DNA from: an uncultured Selenomonadaceae bacterium
GTDB lineage: Bacteria > Bacillota > Negativicutes > Selenomonadales > Selenomonadaceae
Assembly (NCBI GenBank): GCA_905234175.1
Contig: CAJOGX010000002.1
Location: 1-64,000, forward strand
Direction: 5' to 3'
Length of the DNA stretch: 64,000 nucleotides
The number at the start of each line of letters is the position of its first letter. The stretch's first letter is position 1. The position numbers were made by a program, and so were the translations under genes. Shown here one piece after another: positions 35,541 to 44,068 of this stretch. Below the pieces are notes generated by a model. The model made no database searches and was not told the DNA's origin. It saw only the letters and a program-made list of their open reading frames with translations.

Positions 35541-35574
35541 CAAAAAAACCGTCGCAGAATAAATCTATGACGGT
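35541..35574 (-). terminator. Terminator of the ADH-tautomerase operon
   Basis: On the minus strand ACCGTC (35574-35569) pairs with GACGGT (35553-35548), followed by a run of seven T. It ends the upstream operon and overlaps the -10 region of the rnz promoter. Confidence 0.7.
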
Positions 35575-35590
35575 CAAAACTTTTTGTCAA
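35562..35590 (-). promoter_or_regulatory. Promoter of the rnz operon
   Basis: TTGACA (35590-35585), 17 bases, then TAGATT (35567-35562) on the minus strand. The -10 lies in the loop of the terminator of the previous operon. Confidence 0.5.
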
Positions 35591-35608
35591 GCGCGGAATG
35601 TAAAACTT

Positions 35609-35809
35609 TTACTTTTTCTGTTCGGCAAGGAACTGCGGCAGGGGTTTGCCGGCGACGCCCCAGTTATCGAGGTCGTTTTCCTTGACAAGTACGTAGAAAA
35701 ATTTTTCGTCGACGCCGAGAACGTCACTCGCGGTTTTCGTGAGACCGGCGATAAGTTTTTCCTTCTGCTCCTTCGTCGGGTGAACGGCGTCAATGGAAAT
35801 AATCGGCAT
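35609..35809 (-). CDS. 4-oxalocrotonate tautomerase family protein
   Basis: A 66-residue single-domain tautomerase. After Met removal, Pro-1 (MPIISIDAVHPTKEQKEKL) is the catalytic base. The length and ending fit the 4-OT/DmpI group. The ATG has GAGGAGG. It is 12 nt downstream of the DJ-1/PfpI gene and is the last gene before a terminator. The physiological substrate is unknown; such proteins often sit with stress or aromatic-degradation genes. Confidence 0.87.
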   Translation of the reverse strand: MPIISIDAVHPTKEQKEKLIAGLTKTASDVLGVDEKFFYVLVKENDLDNWGVAGKPLPQFLAEQKK

Positions 35810-35821
35810 AAAAATTCCTCC

Positions 35822-36496
35822 TCAACTCAAAAGTTTAACAACAGCCTCGCCGACAGCTGCGGCGCTCGCGGGATTCTGCCCCGTGACAAGTCTGCCGTCA
35901 ACTTCGACGTGATTGCTCCAGTTCGCGGCGGCGTGGTGTGTAGCGCCGTGCTCGTTCAGTTTATCCGCCAGCAGGAAGGGGACGATAGCGGTGCCCTGCA
36001 CTTCGTCTTCCTCGGCGTTCGTGAAACCTGTGACATTTTTTCCGGCGACAAGGTAACTGCCGTCGCTGAGTTTGACGTTGACGAGCGCCGCCGGTCCGTG
36101 GCAAACCGCCGAAACAATTCCGCCGCGCTCATAAATCCCGCGCGTAACTTTGTCAACCGCCGCGCTGTCGGGGAAATCCCACATGACGCCGTGACCGCCA
36201 GCGAAAAATATCGCGTCGTAGTCGGCGGGATTGGCGTCGTACAGCTTCAGCGTGTTCTCAAACTTGCGCTGGAAATTTTCGTCGTCCCAGAATTTTTTGT
36301 TGACAGCGTCGTTAAAGTCAAGGCTAACCGCGTCAATCGGCGGCTTGCCTCCCTTAATCGACGCCAGCGCGTATTCAAAGCCAGCCGCCTCGAATTTCGC
36401 CAGCGGGTGAGTGAGTTCGCTGAGCCAGAAACCAGTCGGAATGCCCGTCGCGCCCTTGACGTTGTTGCTCGTCACTACGCACAGAATTTTTTTCAT
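35822..36496 (-). CDS. DJ-1/PfpI family protein (HchA-like)
   Basis: A 224-residue class I glutamine-amidotransferase-like protein. The nucleophile elbow SAVCHGPAALVNV holds the reactive Cys-His pair, and FFAGGHGVMWDFPD is the second family motif. The layout resembles Hsp31/HchA-type glyoxalase-III or deglycase proteins. It overlaps the amidohydrolase gene by 4 bp. Methylglyoxal detoxification or protein repair would suit the reductase-rich neighbourhood, but that is inference. Confidence 0.87.
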   Translation of the reverse strand: MKKILCVVTSNNVKGATGIPTGFWLSELTHPLAKFEAAGFEYALASIKGGKPPIDAVSLDFNDAVNKKFWDDENFQRKFENTLKLYDANPADYDAIFFAGGHGVMWDFPDSAAVDKVTRGIYERGGIVSAVCHGPAALVNVKLSDGSYLVAGKNVTGFTNAEEDEVQGTAIVPFLLADKLNEHGATHHAAANWSNHVEVDGRLVTGQNPASAAAVGEAVVKLLS

Positions 36497-37539
36497 ACAA
36501 TCAACTCCTGCAAAATTTTTTCCGCATTGCTGATGTAGATTTTCCTCAGCCAGCTTCTGCGCGAAAGTTCCTCGTCCAATGCTGCTTTTTTCCTGAGCAG
36601 AACCGCCGCCGGCACGTACGGATAATCGCTGCCGTAAAGTAAATGTTCCGCGTCCGTGATTTTCAAAAGTATGTCCATTTGCTCCGGCGTTGGGTCGCCC
36701 GCCAGGTCGAAGTACAATTTTCCTAAGCCCGCCGCAATTTCCGTCGGCGCCATGAGATTCATCGACGCCAGCATTTGGAACATCGCGCCCGCCCGCTGTT
36801 TCATGTACGGCAGGAACGAGCCGCAGTGCGGGACGATTAATCTGACGCGCGGAAATTTTTCGAGCGTGCCCTTCGCCAGCAGGTTCAGAACTGCCCGCGT
36901 CGTGTCCGCCGGATATTCAAAAAGCGCCATGACGTTGCCGGTTACGACGTTTGAACGCGGCAGCAGTCGCGCGGGACTTGGGTGCAGAATTACCAGCGAG
37001 CCGCGCGAATTTAGTTCTGCAAAAATTTCGTCGAGCCGTTCATCGCCGAGGTAAACGCCGTCGGAATTGCTGGCAACCTTCACGCCGAGCGCGCCGAGTT
37101 TTTCCGTGGCGTAACGAAATTCAGCAATCGAGCCTTCAACGTCGGGCATGGGCAGCGCCGCCACGAAACCAAATTTTTCCGGATAGCGGCGGCAAATTTC
37201 TGCGAAGTCTTCATTGACCTGCCGCGCAACTTCGCGGGCGATTTTTTTATTTCTGTCGCCGTTGTAAATGTGCGGCGTCGCCATAGATAAAACCGTGAAG
37301 TCAATCCCCGCGTCGCTCATGAACTGCAAATGCGCTTCGACTGACCATTTCGGCAGCGGGAAACCTTCCTCGCCCGCCGCGTCAATTCCCAGCCGCTTCA
37401 AGCCCTCGACGTACGACGCCGACATAGCGTGCGCGTGAAAGTCAACCCGCAAACTTTTTGCCTCAGCAAAATTTCCAAAAGCCATTGCTAAAACCCCCGC
37501 GCCGCTGATTTTCAAAAATTCCCTGCGCGAAATTTTCAC
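36493..37539 (-). CDS. Tat-exported amidohydrolase (ACMSD-like)
   Basis: A 348-residue metal-dependent amidohydrolase. The N terminus SRREFLKISGAGVLAMAFG is a twin-arginine signal. VDFHAH (about 32-37) is the first metal site, with VILHPSPARL, VPHCGSFLPYM and YGSDYP as later ligand motifs of the amidohydrolase-2 group (decarboxylase-like). It overlaps its neighbours by 4 bp on both sides (ADH upstream, DJ-1 downstream). The substrate is unknown, possibly a small aromatic acid. Confidence 0.85.
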   Translation of the reverse strand: MKISRREFLKISGAGVLAMAFGNFAEAKSLRVDFHAHAMSASYVEGLKRLGIDAAGEEGFPLPKWSVEAHLQFMSDAGIDFTVLSMATPHIYNGDRNKKIAREVARQVNEDFAEICRRYPEKFGFVAALPMPDVEGSIAEFRYATEKLGALGVKVASNSDGVYLGDERLDEIFAELNSRGSLVILHPSPARLLPRSNVVTGNVMALFEYPADTTRAVLNLLAKGTLEKFPRVRLIVPHCGSFLPYMKQRAGAMFQMLASMNLMAPTEIAAGLGKLYFDLAGDPTPEQMDILLKITDAEHLLYGSDYPYVPAAVLLRKKAALDEELSRRSWLRKIYISNAEKILQELIV

Positions 37540-38702
37540 AGGCTCGCCTTGAGAATCTGAACAACTTCGTCGCGCGTCAAAACTTTGTAGCCGCCCTTGA
37601 GAATGAAAACGCCGTCGGCAATTCCTTCAATCATGTCGGGCGTCGCACCGAGTTCCGTGATATTCATCGCCACGCCGATTTTGCGCATCCAGTTTTCCAG
37701 CGCCTTGAGACCTTCGTTAGCAATTTCCTCGTCGGATTTATTTTCGGGCGAAACGTTCCAGACTTCGACGGCGAAGCGCTTGAATTTCTGGAGACCGTAG
37801 GGCATGATAAATCTGTAGTAAGGCAGCGAAACAGCGGCGAGCGTCATACCGTGCGTGGCGTTGGTGTAGCCGCCGACGGCCTGCCCGAGCATGTGAACCA
37901 TCCAGTCAGTGGTTTTGCCCTTCGCAATGAGCGTGTTAAGAGCCCACGTAGCTCCCCACATGAGATTCGAGCGCGCCTCGTAATCTTCGGGATTTTCGAC
38001 GGCGATAAGCGAGCTGTGCACGACCGAGCGCATGAGCCCTTCGGCAATGTAATCGCTGGTATTGTCGTCGGTGCCGGAAAAATATTGTTCGCAGATGTGG
38101 TTGAAAATGTCGTAGCAGCCGGCGACCATCTGGCGCTTGGGCAGGCTGAACGTGAATTTCGGGTTGAGGATAGAAAATTTAGGCATGACATTTTCACCGA
38201 AGACGTGCCCGATTTTCTGCTTAGTTGCGGGATTGGTAATAACCGCGCCGCCGTTCATTTCGGAGCCGGTGCCAGCCATCGTGAGAACGCAGGCGACGGG
38301 AACGATTTCGCAGGTCGGTTCCTCGAAGCGGATAAAATATTTTTCCCAGGGGTCGTCGTCGCAGTGCACGGCAACGGAAACCGCCTTGGCGTAGTCGCAG
38401 CAGGAGCCGCCGCCCATTGCCAGCAGCAGGTCAACTTTATTTTCGCGCGCGATTTTGACGCCTTCGCGGAGTTTGTCGGAAGTGGGGTTGGGCATAACGC
38501 CGGCGTCCTCGACGATAGTTTTGCCGTTCGCCCTGAGAATTTCAACAACCGCGTCATAAATTCCGTTGCGCTTGACGGAGCCGCCGCCGTAAATCAGCTG
38601 GACGGTCTTGCCGTATTTGGGAAGTTCGTCGTTCAAAAACTTCAGCGAATCGTCACCAAAATAAAGTTTCGTCGCGTTGACGTATGAAAAATTTCCAAGC
38701 AT
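37536..38702 (-). CDS. Iron-containing alcohol dehydrogenase
   Basis: A 388-residue group III (iron-type) alcohol dehydrogenase resembling BdhA/YqhD. NAD(P) binding: GGGSVKRNG and AMGGGSCCDYAKA. The metal ligands include the Asp and His in CYDIFNHICEQY and the His in GYTNATHGMTLA. It heads an operon with the amidohydrolase, DJ-1 and tautomerase genes and has a good promoter upstream. It likely reduces aldehydes with NADPH. Confidence 0.92.
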   Translation of the reverse strand: MLGNFSYVNATKLYFGDDSLKFLNDELPKYGKTVQLIYGGGSVKRNGIYDAVVEILRANGKTIVEDAGVMPNPTSDKLREGVKIARENKVDLLLAMGGGSCCDYAKAVSVAVHCDDDPWEKYFIRFEEPTCEIVPVACVLTMAGTGSEMNGGAVITNPATKQKIGHVFGENVMPKFSILNPKFTFSLPKRQMVAGCYDIFNHICEQYFSGTDDNTSDYIAEGLMRSVVHSSLIAVENPEDYEARSNLMWGATWALNTLIAKGKTTDWMVHMLGQAVGGYTNATHGMTLAAVSLPYYRFIMPYGLQKFKRFAVEVWNVSPENKSDEEIANEGLKALENWMRKIGVAMNITELGATPDMIEGIADGVFILKGGYKVLTRDEVVQILKASL

Positions 38703-38728
38703 TTAAAGCCCTCCAATTTTTTTGATTA

Positions 38729-38758
38729 ATTTTATTTGAACGCGCGCCGAATGTCCAA
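38729..38758 (-). promoter_or_regulatory. Promoter of the ADH operon
   Basis: TTGGAC (38758-38753), 18 bases, then TAAAAT (38734-38729) on the minus strand, in the 60-bp gap after the LysR gene. A LysR binding site would be expected here, but I could not define one. Confidence 0.5.
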
Positions 38759-38762
38759 TAGT

Positions 38763-39650
38763 TTAAATTAATTTCGGTTGATACCCCGCGAGCATTTCAG
38801 TTTGACAGAGCTCGATAAATTTGCGCGCCGCCTTAGAGAAAACTTTTTGCTTTTTCCAGACGAGTACGGCGCCGGAGTCCGGCATTTCGCAGAGCGGGAC
38901 GAATTTCAGCGACGGGAAAAATCTGCTGAAGTCGTAGCAGAGTGCCGCGCCCAAATCTTTTTCGACCATGAAAACCGCGTTGAGCAGGAGCGTATAGGTT
39001 GCTGCCACGTAAAATTTTTTGTTACCGAGCCACTTTTTGAGCGCGGACTGAACCAGCGGGCGTTCCGGCAAAATCAGCGGCACTTCCAGCAAATCGCGCG
39101 GGCAGATAAAATTTTTCTGCGCGAGCGGCGACTCAGCTTTGAACATTGCGCCCCAGCGTTCCTTGAGCGGCATTCTTAAAACGTCGTAGCGCGCCACGTC
39201 GACCGGCTCCATTAAAAGTCCGACATCGACCAGGCCCGCCTCGATTCGTTCCGTGACTAAATCCGCCGTGCCGCTGACGATCTGGAAAGTTACCAGCGGG
39301 AATTTCGCGCGGAATTTCGCCATGAGTTCAGCGAGCGTCTTCATGTTATAAGTTTCCGCACAGCCGACGGTAATTTTTCCGGCGAGATTATTTTCGGCAG
39401 TGGAAAAATCGCTGAAAGTTTTTTCAGTCAGGTCAATAATTTCCTGCGCGCGGTGTTTCAGTAGTAGTCCGTCCTCCGTCAGCGAAATTCTGTGACTGCC
39501 GCGCTGAAAAAGCGTGACGCCCAGTTCGTCTTCGAGCTGCTGAATCTGCCGCGAAAGTGTCGGCTGCGTGATATGCAAAAGTTTCGCCGCCCGCGTGATA
39601 TTTTCTTCCTCGGCGATTGTCAGGAAATATTTCAGCACGCGCAGTTCCAT
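38763..39650 (-). CDS. LysR family transcriptional regulator
   Basis: A 295-residue regulator. The N-terminal winged helix-turn-helix is MELRVLKYFLTIAEEENITRAAKLLHITQPTLSRQIQQLEDELGVTLF in position 1-48, followed by a linker helix and a two-lobed effector domain (about 90-295). ATG 39650 has AGGTGAGG; longer upstream reading runs through the flavodoxin gene antisense. It sits between flavodoxin and the ADH operon, all on one strand, and probably controls one or both. Confidence 0.9.
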   Translation of the reverse strand: MELRVLKYFLTIAEEENITRAAKLLHITQPTLSRQIQQLEDELGVTLFQRGSHRISLTEDGLLLKHRAQEIIDLTEKTFSDFSTAENNLAGKITVGCAETYNMKTLAELMAKFRAKFPLVTFQIVSGTADLVTERIEAGLVDVGLLMEPVDVARYDVLRMPLKERWGAMFKAESPLAQKNFICPRDLLEVPLILPERPLVQSALKKWLGNKKFYVAATYTLLLNAVFMVEKDLGAALCYDFSRFFPSLKFVPLCEMPDSGAVLVWKKQKVFSKAARKFIELCQTEMLAGYQPKLI

Positions 39651-39668
39651 AAGCCTCACCTGTCCTGC

Positions 39669-39701
39669 AAAAAAAAACTCCGCCCAGATTTGGAACGGAG
39701 C
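39669..39701 (-). terminator. Terminator of the flavodoxin gene
   Basis: On the minus strand CTCCG (39700-39696) pairs with CGGAG (39682-39678), with an internal CC/GG pair and a run of nine T. It lies just after the flavodoxin stop and before the LysR start. Confidence 0.75.
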
Positions 39702-39726
39702 AAAGGTTTTCTCGTACAAAAAAATT

Positions 39727-40155
39727 TTACGCTTCTTTGGCGAGCGCCTTGCCGAGCTTTTCGCATTCAGCGATAGCGTCGTCGTCGGGCGCGTTTTCAG
39801 CGATAGCCTTGCCGAGGAGTCTGGCGCCGGCTTTTTCAGTGCGTTCAGCCCAGTTATCCATCCACGTGCCGCCGCCCCAGCCGTAGGAGCCGAAAAGCAC
39901 AACCGGCACGTCCTTGATTTTATCTTCGGCGTCGGTGAAGAACGGCTCGAAGGAATCTTCCTCCAGAACTTCGTCGCCCATGGCGGGGCAGCCGAAAGCA
40001 AAGCCGCTGTATTTTTCCATGTCGTCAGCGTTAAATTCGTCTACCTGGAAAATCTCAACGTCCGCGCCAGCCGCCTTCGCTCCCCCCAGAACCGCATTAG
40101 CCATAGCTTCGGTGTTGCCGGTGCCGCTCCAATATACGACTGCAATTTTGCTCAT
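39727..40155 (-). CDS. Flavodoxin
   Basis: A 142-residue FMN electron carrier. The phosphate-binding loop SGTGNTEAMA (about 10-19) and aromatic FMN contacts in FGCPAMGDE and FGSYGWGGGTWM identify a short-chain, clostridial-type flavodoxin. Length is normal. It is monocistronic, with a strong promoter upstream and a terminator downstream. It probably feeds electrons to low-potential reductases. Confidence 0.95.
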   Translation of the reverse strand: MSKIAVVYWSGTGNTEAMANAVLGGAKAAGADVEIFQVDEFNADDMEKYSGFAFGCPAMGDEVLEEDSFEPFFTDAEDKIKDVPVVLFGSYGWGGGTWMDNWAERTEKAGARLLGKAIAENAPDDDAIAECEKLGKALAKEA

Positions 40156-40183
40156 TCAAATCCCTCCAGTGTGATTTGCGCCA

Positions 40184-40212
40184 ATATTAGCACAGCCGCT
40201 TTGTTGCGTCAA
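40184..40212 (-). promoter_or_regulatory. Flavodoxin promoter
   Basis: TTGACG (40212-40207), 17 bases, then TAATAT (40189-40184) on the minus strand, about 28 bases before the ATG. Confidence 0.6.
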
Positions 40213-40220
40213 GCGGCAGT

Positions 40221-41366
40221 TCAGCGCAGATTTATCCTGAAGAAACTTTCGATTTTGTCGAAGGGAATGGCGTTTTTGCCGCCGCCGTCGTACAAATCGC
40301 AATGCGAGGCGCCAGGAATTATCAGCAGTTCCTTGTTGCCGGAAACGGTATCCCAGCCGCTGCGTTTCGCGCCGGTCATATTTTCAAAGGCGGTCTCGCT
40401 GAAATATCTTGAATGCGCCTTGTCGCCGTGGACAATCAGCACGGGATTTTCAATTTCGCTGGTGTAGCAGAGGAGCGGCATATTCATGAGCGAAAGGCCG
40501 CTGGTAGCGTTCCAGCCGGCGTTGGAGTTCAGCGAACGTTTATGGTAGCCGCGCTCAGTTTTGTAGTAGTCGTAGTAATCCTTGACGAACTGCGGAAAAT
40601 CTGACGGGTCATCTACGACGCCGCCAGCGCGAGCGTACGTTCCATTTTTATAATCTGCGGTGCGCTGGGCGTTCAAATTCCGGCGGTTTTGCATACGTTC
40701 CGCGCGGAGTTGCTCCTCGGTCTTTTCGTAGTCGAAGTAGCCGTTGGCAGCGACGCGGCTCATGTCGTACATCGTCATTGAAACGGTGGCTTTAATGCGC
40801 GTGTCAATCGCCGCCGCGTTGAGCGCCATGCCGCCCCAGCCGCAAATTCCGATAATACCAATCCTGTCGGCGTCAACGTTCGGCTGAACGGAAAGGAAGT
40901 CAACTGCCGCGCAGAAATCTTCGGTGTTAATGTCTGGCGAGGCTACGAAGCGCGGATAGCCGCCGCTTTCGCCGGTGAAGGACGGGTCAAACGCAATCGT
41001 CAGGAAGCCGCGCTCCGCCATTTCCTGCGCATACAAACCGCTGGATTGTTCCTTGACGGCGCCGAAAGGTCCGCAGACAGCGATAGCCGGAAGTTTGCCA
41101 GTCGCATTTTTCGGCGTGTACATATCAGCCGCCAGCGTAATTCCGTAGCGGTTGACGAAGCAAACTTTTTTATGGTCAACCTTGTCGCTCTTCGCGAAAA
41201 CTTTGTCCCAGTCTTTGGTGAGCGAAAGTTTTTCCACCTTAATTTTGCTGGTAGAATTTGCGGTTGCGTCGGCGGGAATTTTAGCGGCGTCAGCGGTCGC
41301 GCCAGTCATCGTCATAGTCAGAAAGCCTCCTAACATCAAAGCAGTTAAAAATTTTTTCAAGTTCAT
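40221..41366 (-). CDS. Exported alpha/beta hydrolase with Cys nucleophile
   Basis: A 381-residue alpha/beta hydrolase with a signal peptide (to about residue 27, TGATADAA). The nucleophile elbow reads GIICGWGG-like: IGIIGICGWGGMAL, with Cys where Ser is usual, as in dienelactone hydrolase and YcjY-type proteins. Later motifs: PVLIVHGDKAHSRYFSE (acid region) and PGASHCDLY (His). It is last in a unit of four exported proteins. Substrate unknown. Confidence 0.82.
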   Translation of the reverse strand: MNLKKFLTALMLGGFLTMTMTGATADAAKIPADATANSTSKIKVEKLSLTKDWDKVFAKSDKVDHKKVCFVNRYGITLAADMYTPKNATGKLPAIAVCGPFGAVKEQSSGLYAQEMAERGFLTIAFDPSFTGESGGYPRFVASPDINTEDFCAAVDFLSVQPNVDADRIGIIGICGWGGMALNAAAIDTRIKATVSMTMYDMSRVAANGYFDYEKTEEQLRAERMQNRRNLNAQRTADYKNGTYARAGGVVDDPSDFPQFVKDYYDYYKTERGYHKRSLNSNAGWNATSGLSLMNMPLLCYTSEIENPVLIVHGDKAHSRYFSETAFENMTGAKRSGWDTVSGNKELLIIPGASHCDLYDGGGKNAIPFDKIESFFRINLR

Positions 41367-41375
41367 ACCTCCAAA

Positions 41376-42197
41376 TTATTTGAGCTGGCTGGTGAAAAAG
41401 TCAGCGACGATTTTCGAGACGAGCGGAGTACTCTGCGTGAAGCCGTGGTCGAAGCCGTGCATAAGTTCAATGCGGCTGTTCCTGTAAATGTCGTGGTAGC
41501 GCAGGCCGTAGCCGTAGGGAACAAGCTGGTCGACGGTGCCGTGGACTACAATCGCGGAGCCGGTATACTTCGCGGCGGTTTCGTAAATCGGCAGAGTCTG
41601 CGCAGTCAGAATGTAGTTGCGTCCGAGTTTAAAGGCGCCGAAAATTTCCACGTATTCGGGCGGATTGGCTGGGTCGCATTTGGATCCTAAAAATTCACCG
41701 GCAATGGCGTAATCGCGAATGACTGCCGCCGGAGCCATCAGCGCGAGAGCTTTGATATTTCTGGCGCCGAGCTGACCGGCAAGCATACTGGCAACGAGGC
41801 CGCCCTGAGAGTGACCGGCAAGCGAAACGCTGGTAACGCCGCGCATATCCCGCGCATACTCATAAACGCGGCGCGCGTCCTCAATTTCGTTAAGAACCGT
41901 CATATCCTGAAAGCGCCCGTCACTCTTGCCGTGCCCGTTGAAGTCAAAGCGAATCGACGCAATTCCGCGCTCCTCCAAATCCTCAGCCAGCTGCGCCTGC
42001 AGAAATTCATTCTTGCAGCCCGTGAGACCGTGGCAAAGTATCACCAGCGGAAAATTATTTTTGCCGTCGGGCGTATGAATAACCGCCGAAAGTCTGCCGT
42101 GGTCGCCGTCAATCCAGACGTTGCGCGACTGCGCCGAAACGCTCGCCGGCAGAATCACCAGCGCCAGCAGAATTGTTGCGAAAAACTTCCTGAACAT
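41376..42197 (-). CDS. Exported alpha/beta hydrolase (paralogue 1)
   Basis: A 273-residue esterase-like protein with a signal peptide ending VSAQS. The family motifs are LCHGLTG, FDFNGHGKSDG, the elbow AGHSQGGLVAS with Ser nucleophile, and HGTVDQLVP with the acid, then His in GFDHGF. It is about 75-80% identical to the next gene upstream, a tandem duplicate. The pattern resembles bacterial cinnamoyl/feruloyl esterases, so a plant-ester or acyl-ester substrate is plausible. Confidence 0.87.
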   Translation of the reverse strand: MFRKFFATILLALVILPASVSAQSRNVWIDGDHGRLSAVIHTPDGKNNFPLVILCHGLTGCKNEFLQAQLAEDLEERGIASIRFDFNGHGKSDGRFQDMTVLNEIEDARRVYEYARDMRGVTSVSLAGHSQGGLVASMLAGQLGARNIKALALMAPAAVIRDYAIAGEFLGSKCDPANPPEYVEIFGAFKLGRNYILTAQTLPIYETAAKYTGSAIVVHGTVDQLVPYGYGLRYHDIYRNSRIELMHGFDHGFTQSTPLVSKIVADFFTSQLK

Positions 42198-42208
42198 TTC
42201 AGTTTACC

Positions 42209-43039
42209 TCATTTCAGCTGGCGTACGAAAAAGTCAGCGACGAGCCGCGCCGTGCGGTTAATGCCCTGCGAAAAGCCGTGGTCGAAGCCTGGCAACAGTG
42301 CAAGTTCCGCGCCGCCATGATAAATTTCCTGATAGCGAAGGCTGTAGGTGTAGGGGACAACCACGTCGGTCGTGCCGTGAACTATGAAAACCGACCCCTG
42401 AAAATTGGCGGCGGTTTCGTAAATCGGCAGAGTCTGCGCCGTCAGAATATAATTTCTGCCGAGTCTCAAATTTCCGTGGTGGTCGATGTCAACGTATTCC
42501 GGCGGATTAACAGCGTCGTAGCGGTCAGCGAAAATAAGCCCGCGAAGAGCGTCGTCGCGCAGGACTGCCGCCGGAGCCATCAGCGCGAGAGCCCTGATGT
42601 TTTCCGCGCCGAGTTCACCGGCAACCATACTCGCCACAACGCCGCCCTGAGAGTGACCGGCAATCGAAACGCTTGTGACGCCGCGCATATCCCGCGCGTA
42701 TTCGTAAACGTGCAGGGCGTCCTCAATCTCGTTGGGAACCGTCATATCCTGAAAGCGCCCTTCGCTCGCGCCGTGCCCGTTGAAGTCGAAGCGAATCGAA
42801 GCAATTCCGTCCGCCTCAAGGTAATTCGCCAGCGCCGTCATGAGCTCGAAATTTTTTTCTGACGTGAACCCGTGGCAGATTATAACCAGCGGAAAATTTT
42901 TCTTCCCGTCGGGCGTCTGCACCACCGCCGAAAGCCTGCCGTGGTCGCCGTCAATCCAGACGCTGCGCGACTGCGCTGAAACGCTCGCCGGTAAAATCAC
43001 CAGCGCCAGCAGAATCGCCGCGAACAAAAGTTTTAACAT
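42209..43039 (-). CDS. Exported alpha/beta hydrolase (paralogue 2)
   Basis: A 276-residue tandem paralogue of the downstream gene. It shares nearly all of the signal peptide, QSRxVWIDGDHGRLSAV, FDFNGHGASEGRFQDMTV, AGHSQGGVVAS and HGTTDVVVP; differences cluster near residues 60-85 and 175-200. The real start is ATG 43039 with GGGAGGG. Both paralogues keep the Ser-Asp-His set, so both may be active with different substrates. Confidence 0.87.
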   Translation of the reverse strand: MLKLLFAAILLALVILPASVSAQSRSVWIDGDHGRLSAVVQTPDGKKNFPLVIICHGFTSEKNFELMTALANYLEADGIASIRFDFNGHGASEGRFQDMTVPNEIEDALHVYEYARDMRGVTSVSIAGHSQGGVVASMVAGELGAENIRALALMAPAAVLRDDALRGLIFADRYDAVNPPEYVDIDHHGNLRLGRNYILTAQTLPIYETAANFQGSVFIVHGTTDVVVPYTYSLRYQEIYHGGAELALLPGFDHGFSQGINRTARLVADFFVRQLK

Positions 43040-43058
43040 GGAAATCCCTCCCGTCAAA

Positions 43059-43475
43059 TTATTTTTCAAATCTGACGGTAATATTACCACGACCAACGGC
43101 GTCCTTCAAGCCGACGGCGTTTGAAATTTTTCCGAGGCGCGTGTAGCTGTAGCCGCTCGAAAAAGTTTTGTAGAAAAGCACGACGGTATTGGAACTCCAC
43201 AAAAGCAAATCGCCTTCGTGAATCGTACTGAAACGGCTGTCGTTTGAAGGGAAGCGCTCGCCAAAGCGGTAATATTTTTCGTTGCCGTTGAGCTCGGTCA
43301 TGGAAATTTCCAGCGGCAGTTTCTCAAGAAATTTTTTAGCGGCGGCGTTGTCTTCCAAAACCGCGTCGAATGTTTTTCCACCAACGATAACTTTCATTTT
43401 AATTCCTCCCTGCGCAAAAACAGTTGAACTCAGCAGTAAAATCAGCGACAAACTCAGCAGTAAAAATTTTTTCAT
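43059..43475 (-). CDS. Exported cyclophilin-like fold protein
   Basis: A 138-residue protein with a signal peptide (MKKFLLLSLSLILLLSSTVFA). The mature part starts IKMKVIVGGKTFDAVLEDNAAAKKFLEKLPLEISM and contains EGDLLLWSSNTVVLFYK and YTRLGKI, the pattern of the Cyclophil_like2 domain, whose function is unknown. ATG 43475 has GGAGG. It heads the unit with the three hydrolases. Such genes often lie beside flavodoxin and AKR genes in anaerobes, as here. Confidence 0.8.
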   Translation of the reverse strand: MKKFLLLSLSLILLLSSTVFAQGGIKMKVIVGGKTFDAVLEDNAAAKKFLEKLPLEISMTELNGNEKYYRFGERFPSNDSRFSTIHEGDLLLWSSNTVVLFYKTFSSGYSYTRLGKISNAVGLKDAVGRGNITVRFEK

Positions 43476-43594
43476 ATCAAACCTCCAAAATTTTTTCACG
43501 GCGGGCAGGGATTTTAATTTGGCTTATAGAATTTTCCCTGAAAGAATTAGCGGCGGCGTTTGCGAATGTCGCCTTTGTGAAAGGAGATACAATC

Positions 43595-44065
43595 GTGGAC
43601 GTAAAAATAGCAAATCCATTCATCGAGGCGTTCATGTCAGTCATGCCGCTCCTGGGATGCCCGACGCCCAAGCGGCTGAAAGTTTATCTGCACGGCGCGC
43701 AAATTACCAACAGCGGCGTAGCGGTGCGTGTCAACTTCGTCAAGGGTCTTAGCGGCAGCGTCGTCTACAACATGCAGGAAGACGCCGCAAAGTTTATCGC
43801 CTCGACGATGATGATGGGAATGCCGGTCAACGAATTTGACGAACTCGCCCGAAGCGCCATTTCCGAACTGTCGAACATGCTCACGGCGAACGCTACGACC
43901 AACCTCACGAAACTCGGATATATCGCGGATATTTCCACGCCGAATCTGATGATTGACAAGGGCACGGCAATGACGCTCGGCGACAGTCAGTGCCTCGGCG
44001 TAACAATGGACGAAGGCGGCCACCTCGTCGACATCATGATTGCCGTCAAGCGCGAGAAAAAATAA
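43595..44065 (+). CDS. cheX: Chemotaxis phosphatase CheX
   Basis: CheX removes phosphate from CheY-P. The 156-residue protein begins at GTG 43595 with AAGGAG. It has NPFIEAFMSVMP at its start and the phosphatase helix ELARSAISELSNMLTANATTNL (about 88-109) with the conserved Glu and Asn residues, then LGDSQCLGVTM. It stands near flgD-fliK but on the opposite strand; no other che gene is in the window. Confidence 0.88.
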   Translation: MDVKIANPFIEAFMSVMPLLGCPTPKRLKVYLHGAQITNSGVAVRVNFVKGLSGSVVYNMQEDAAKFIASTMMMGMPVNEFDELARSAISELSNMLTANATTNLTKLGYIADISTPNLMIDKGTAMTLGDSQCLGVTMDEGGHLVDIMIAVKREKK

Positions 44066-44068
44066 TTT

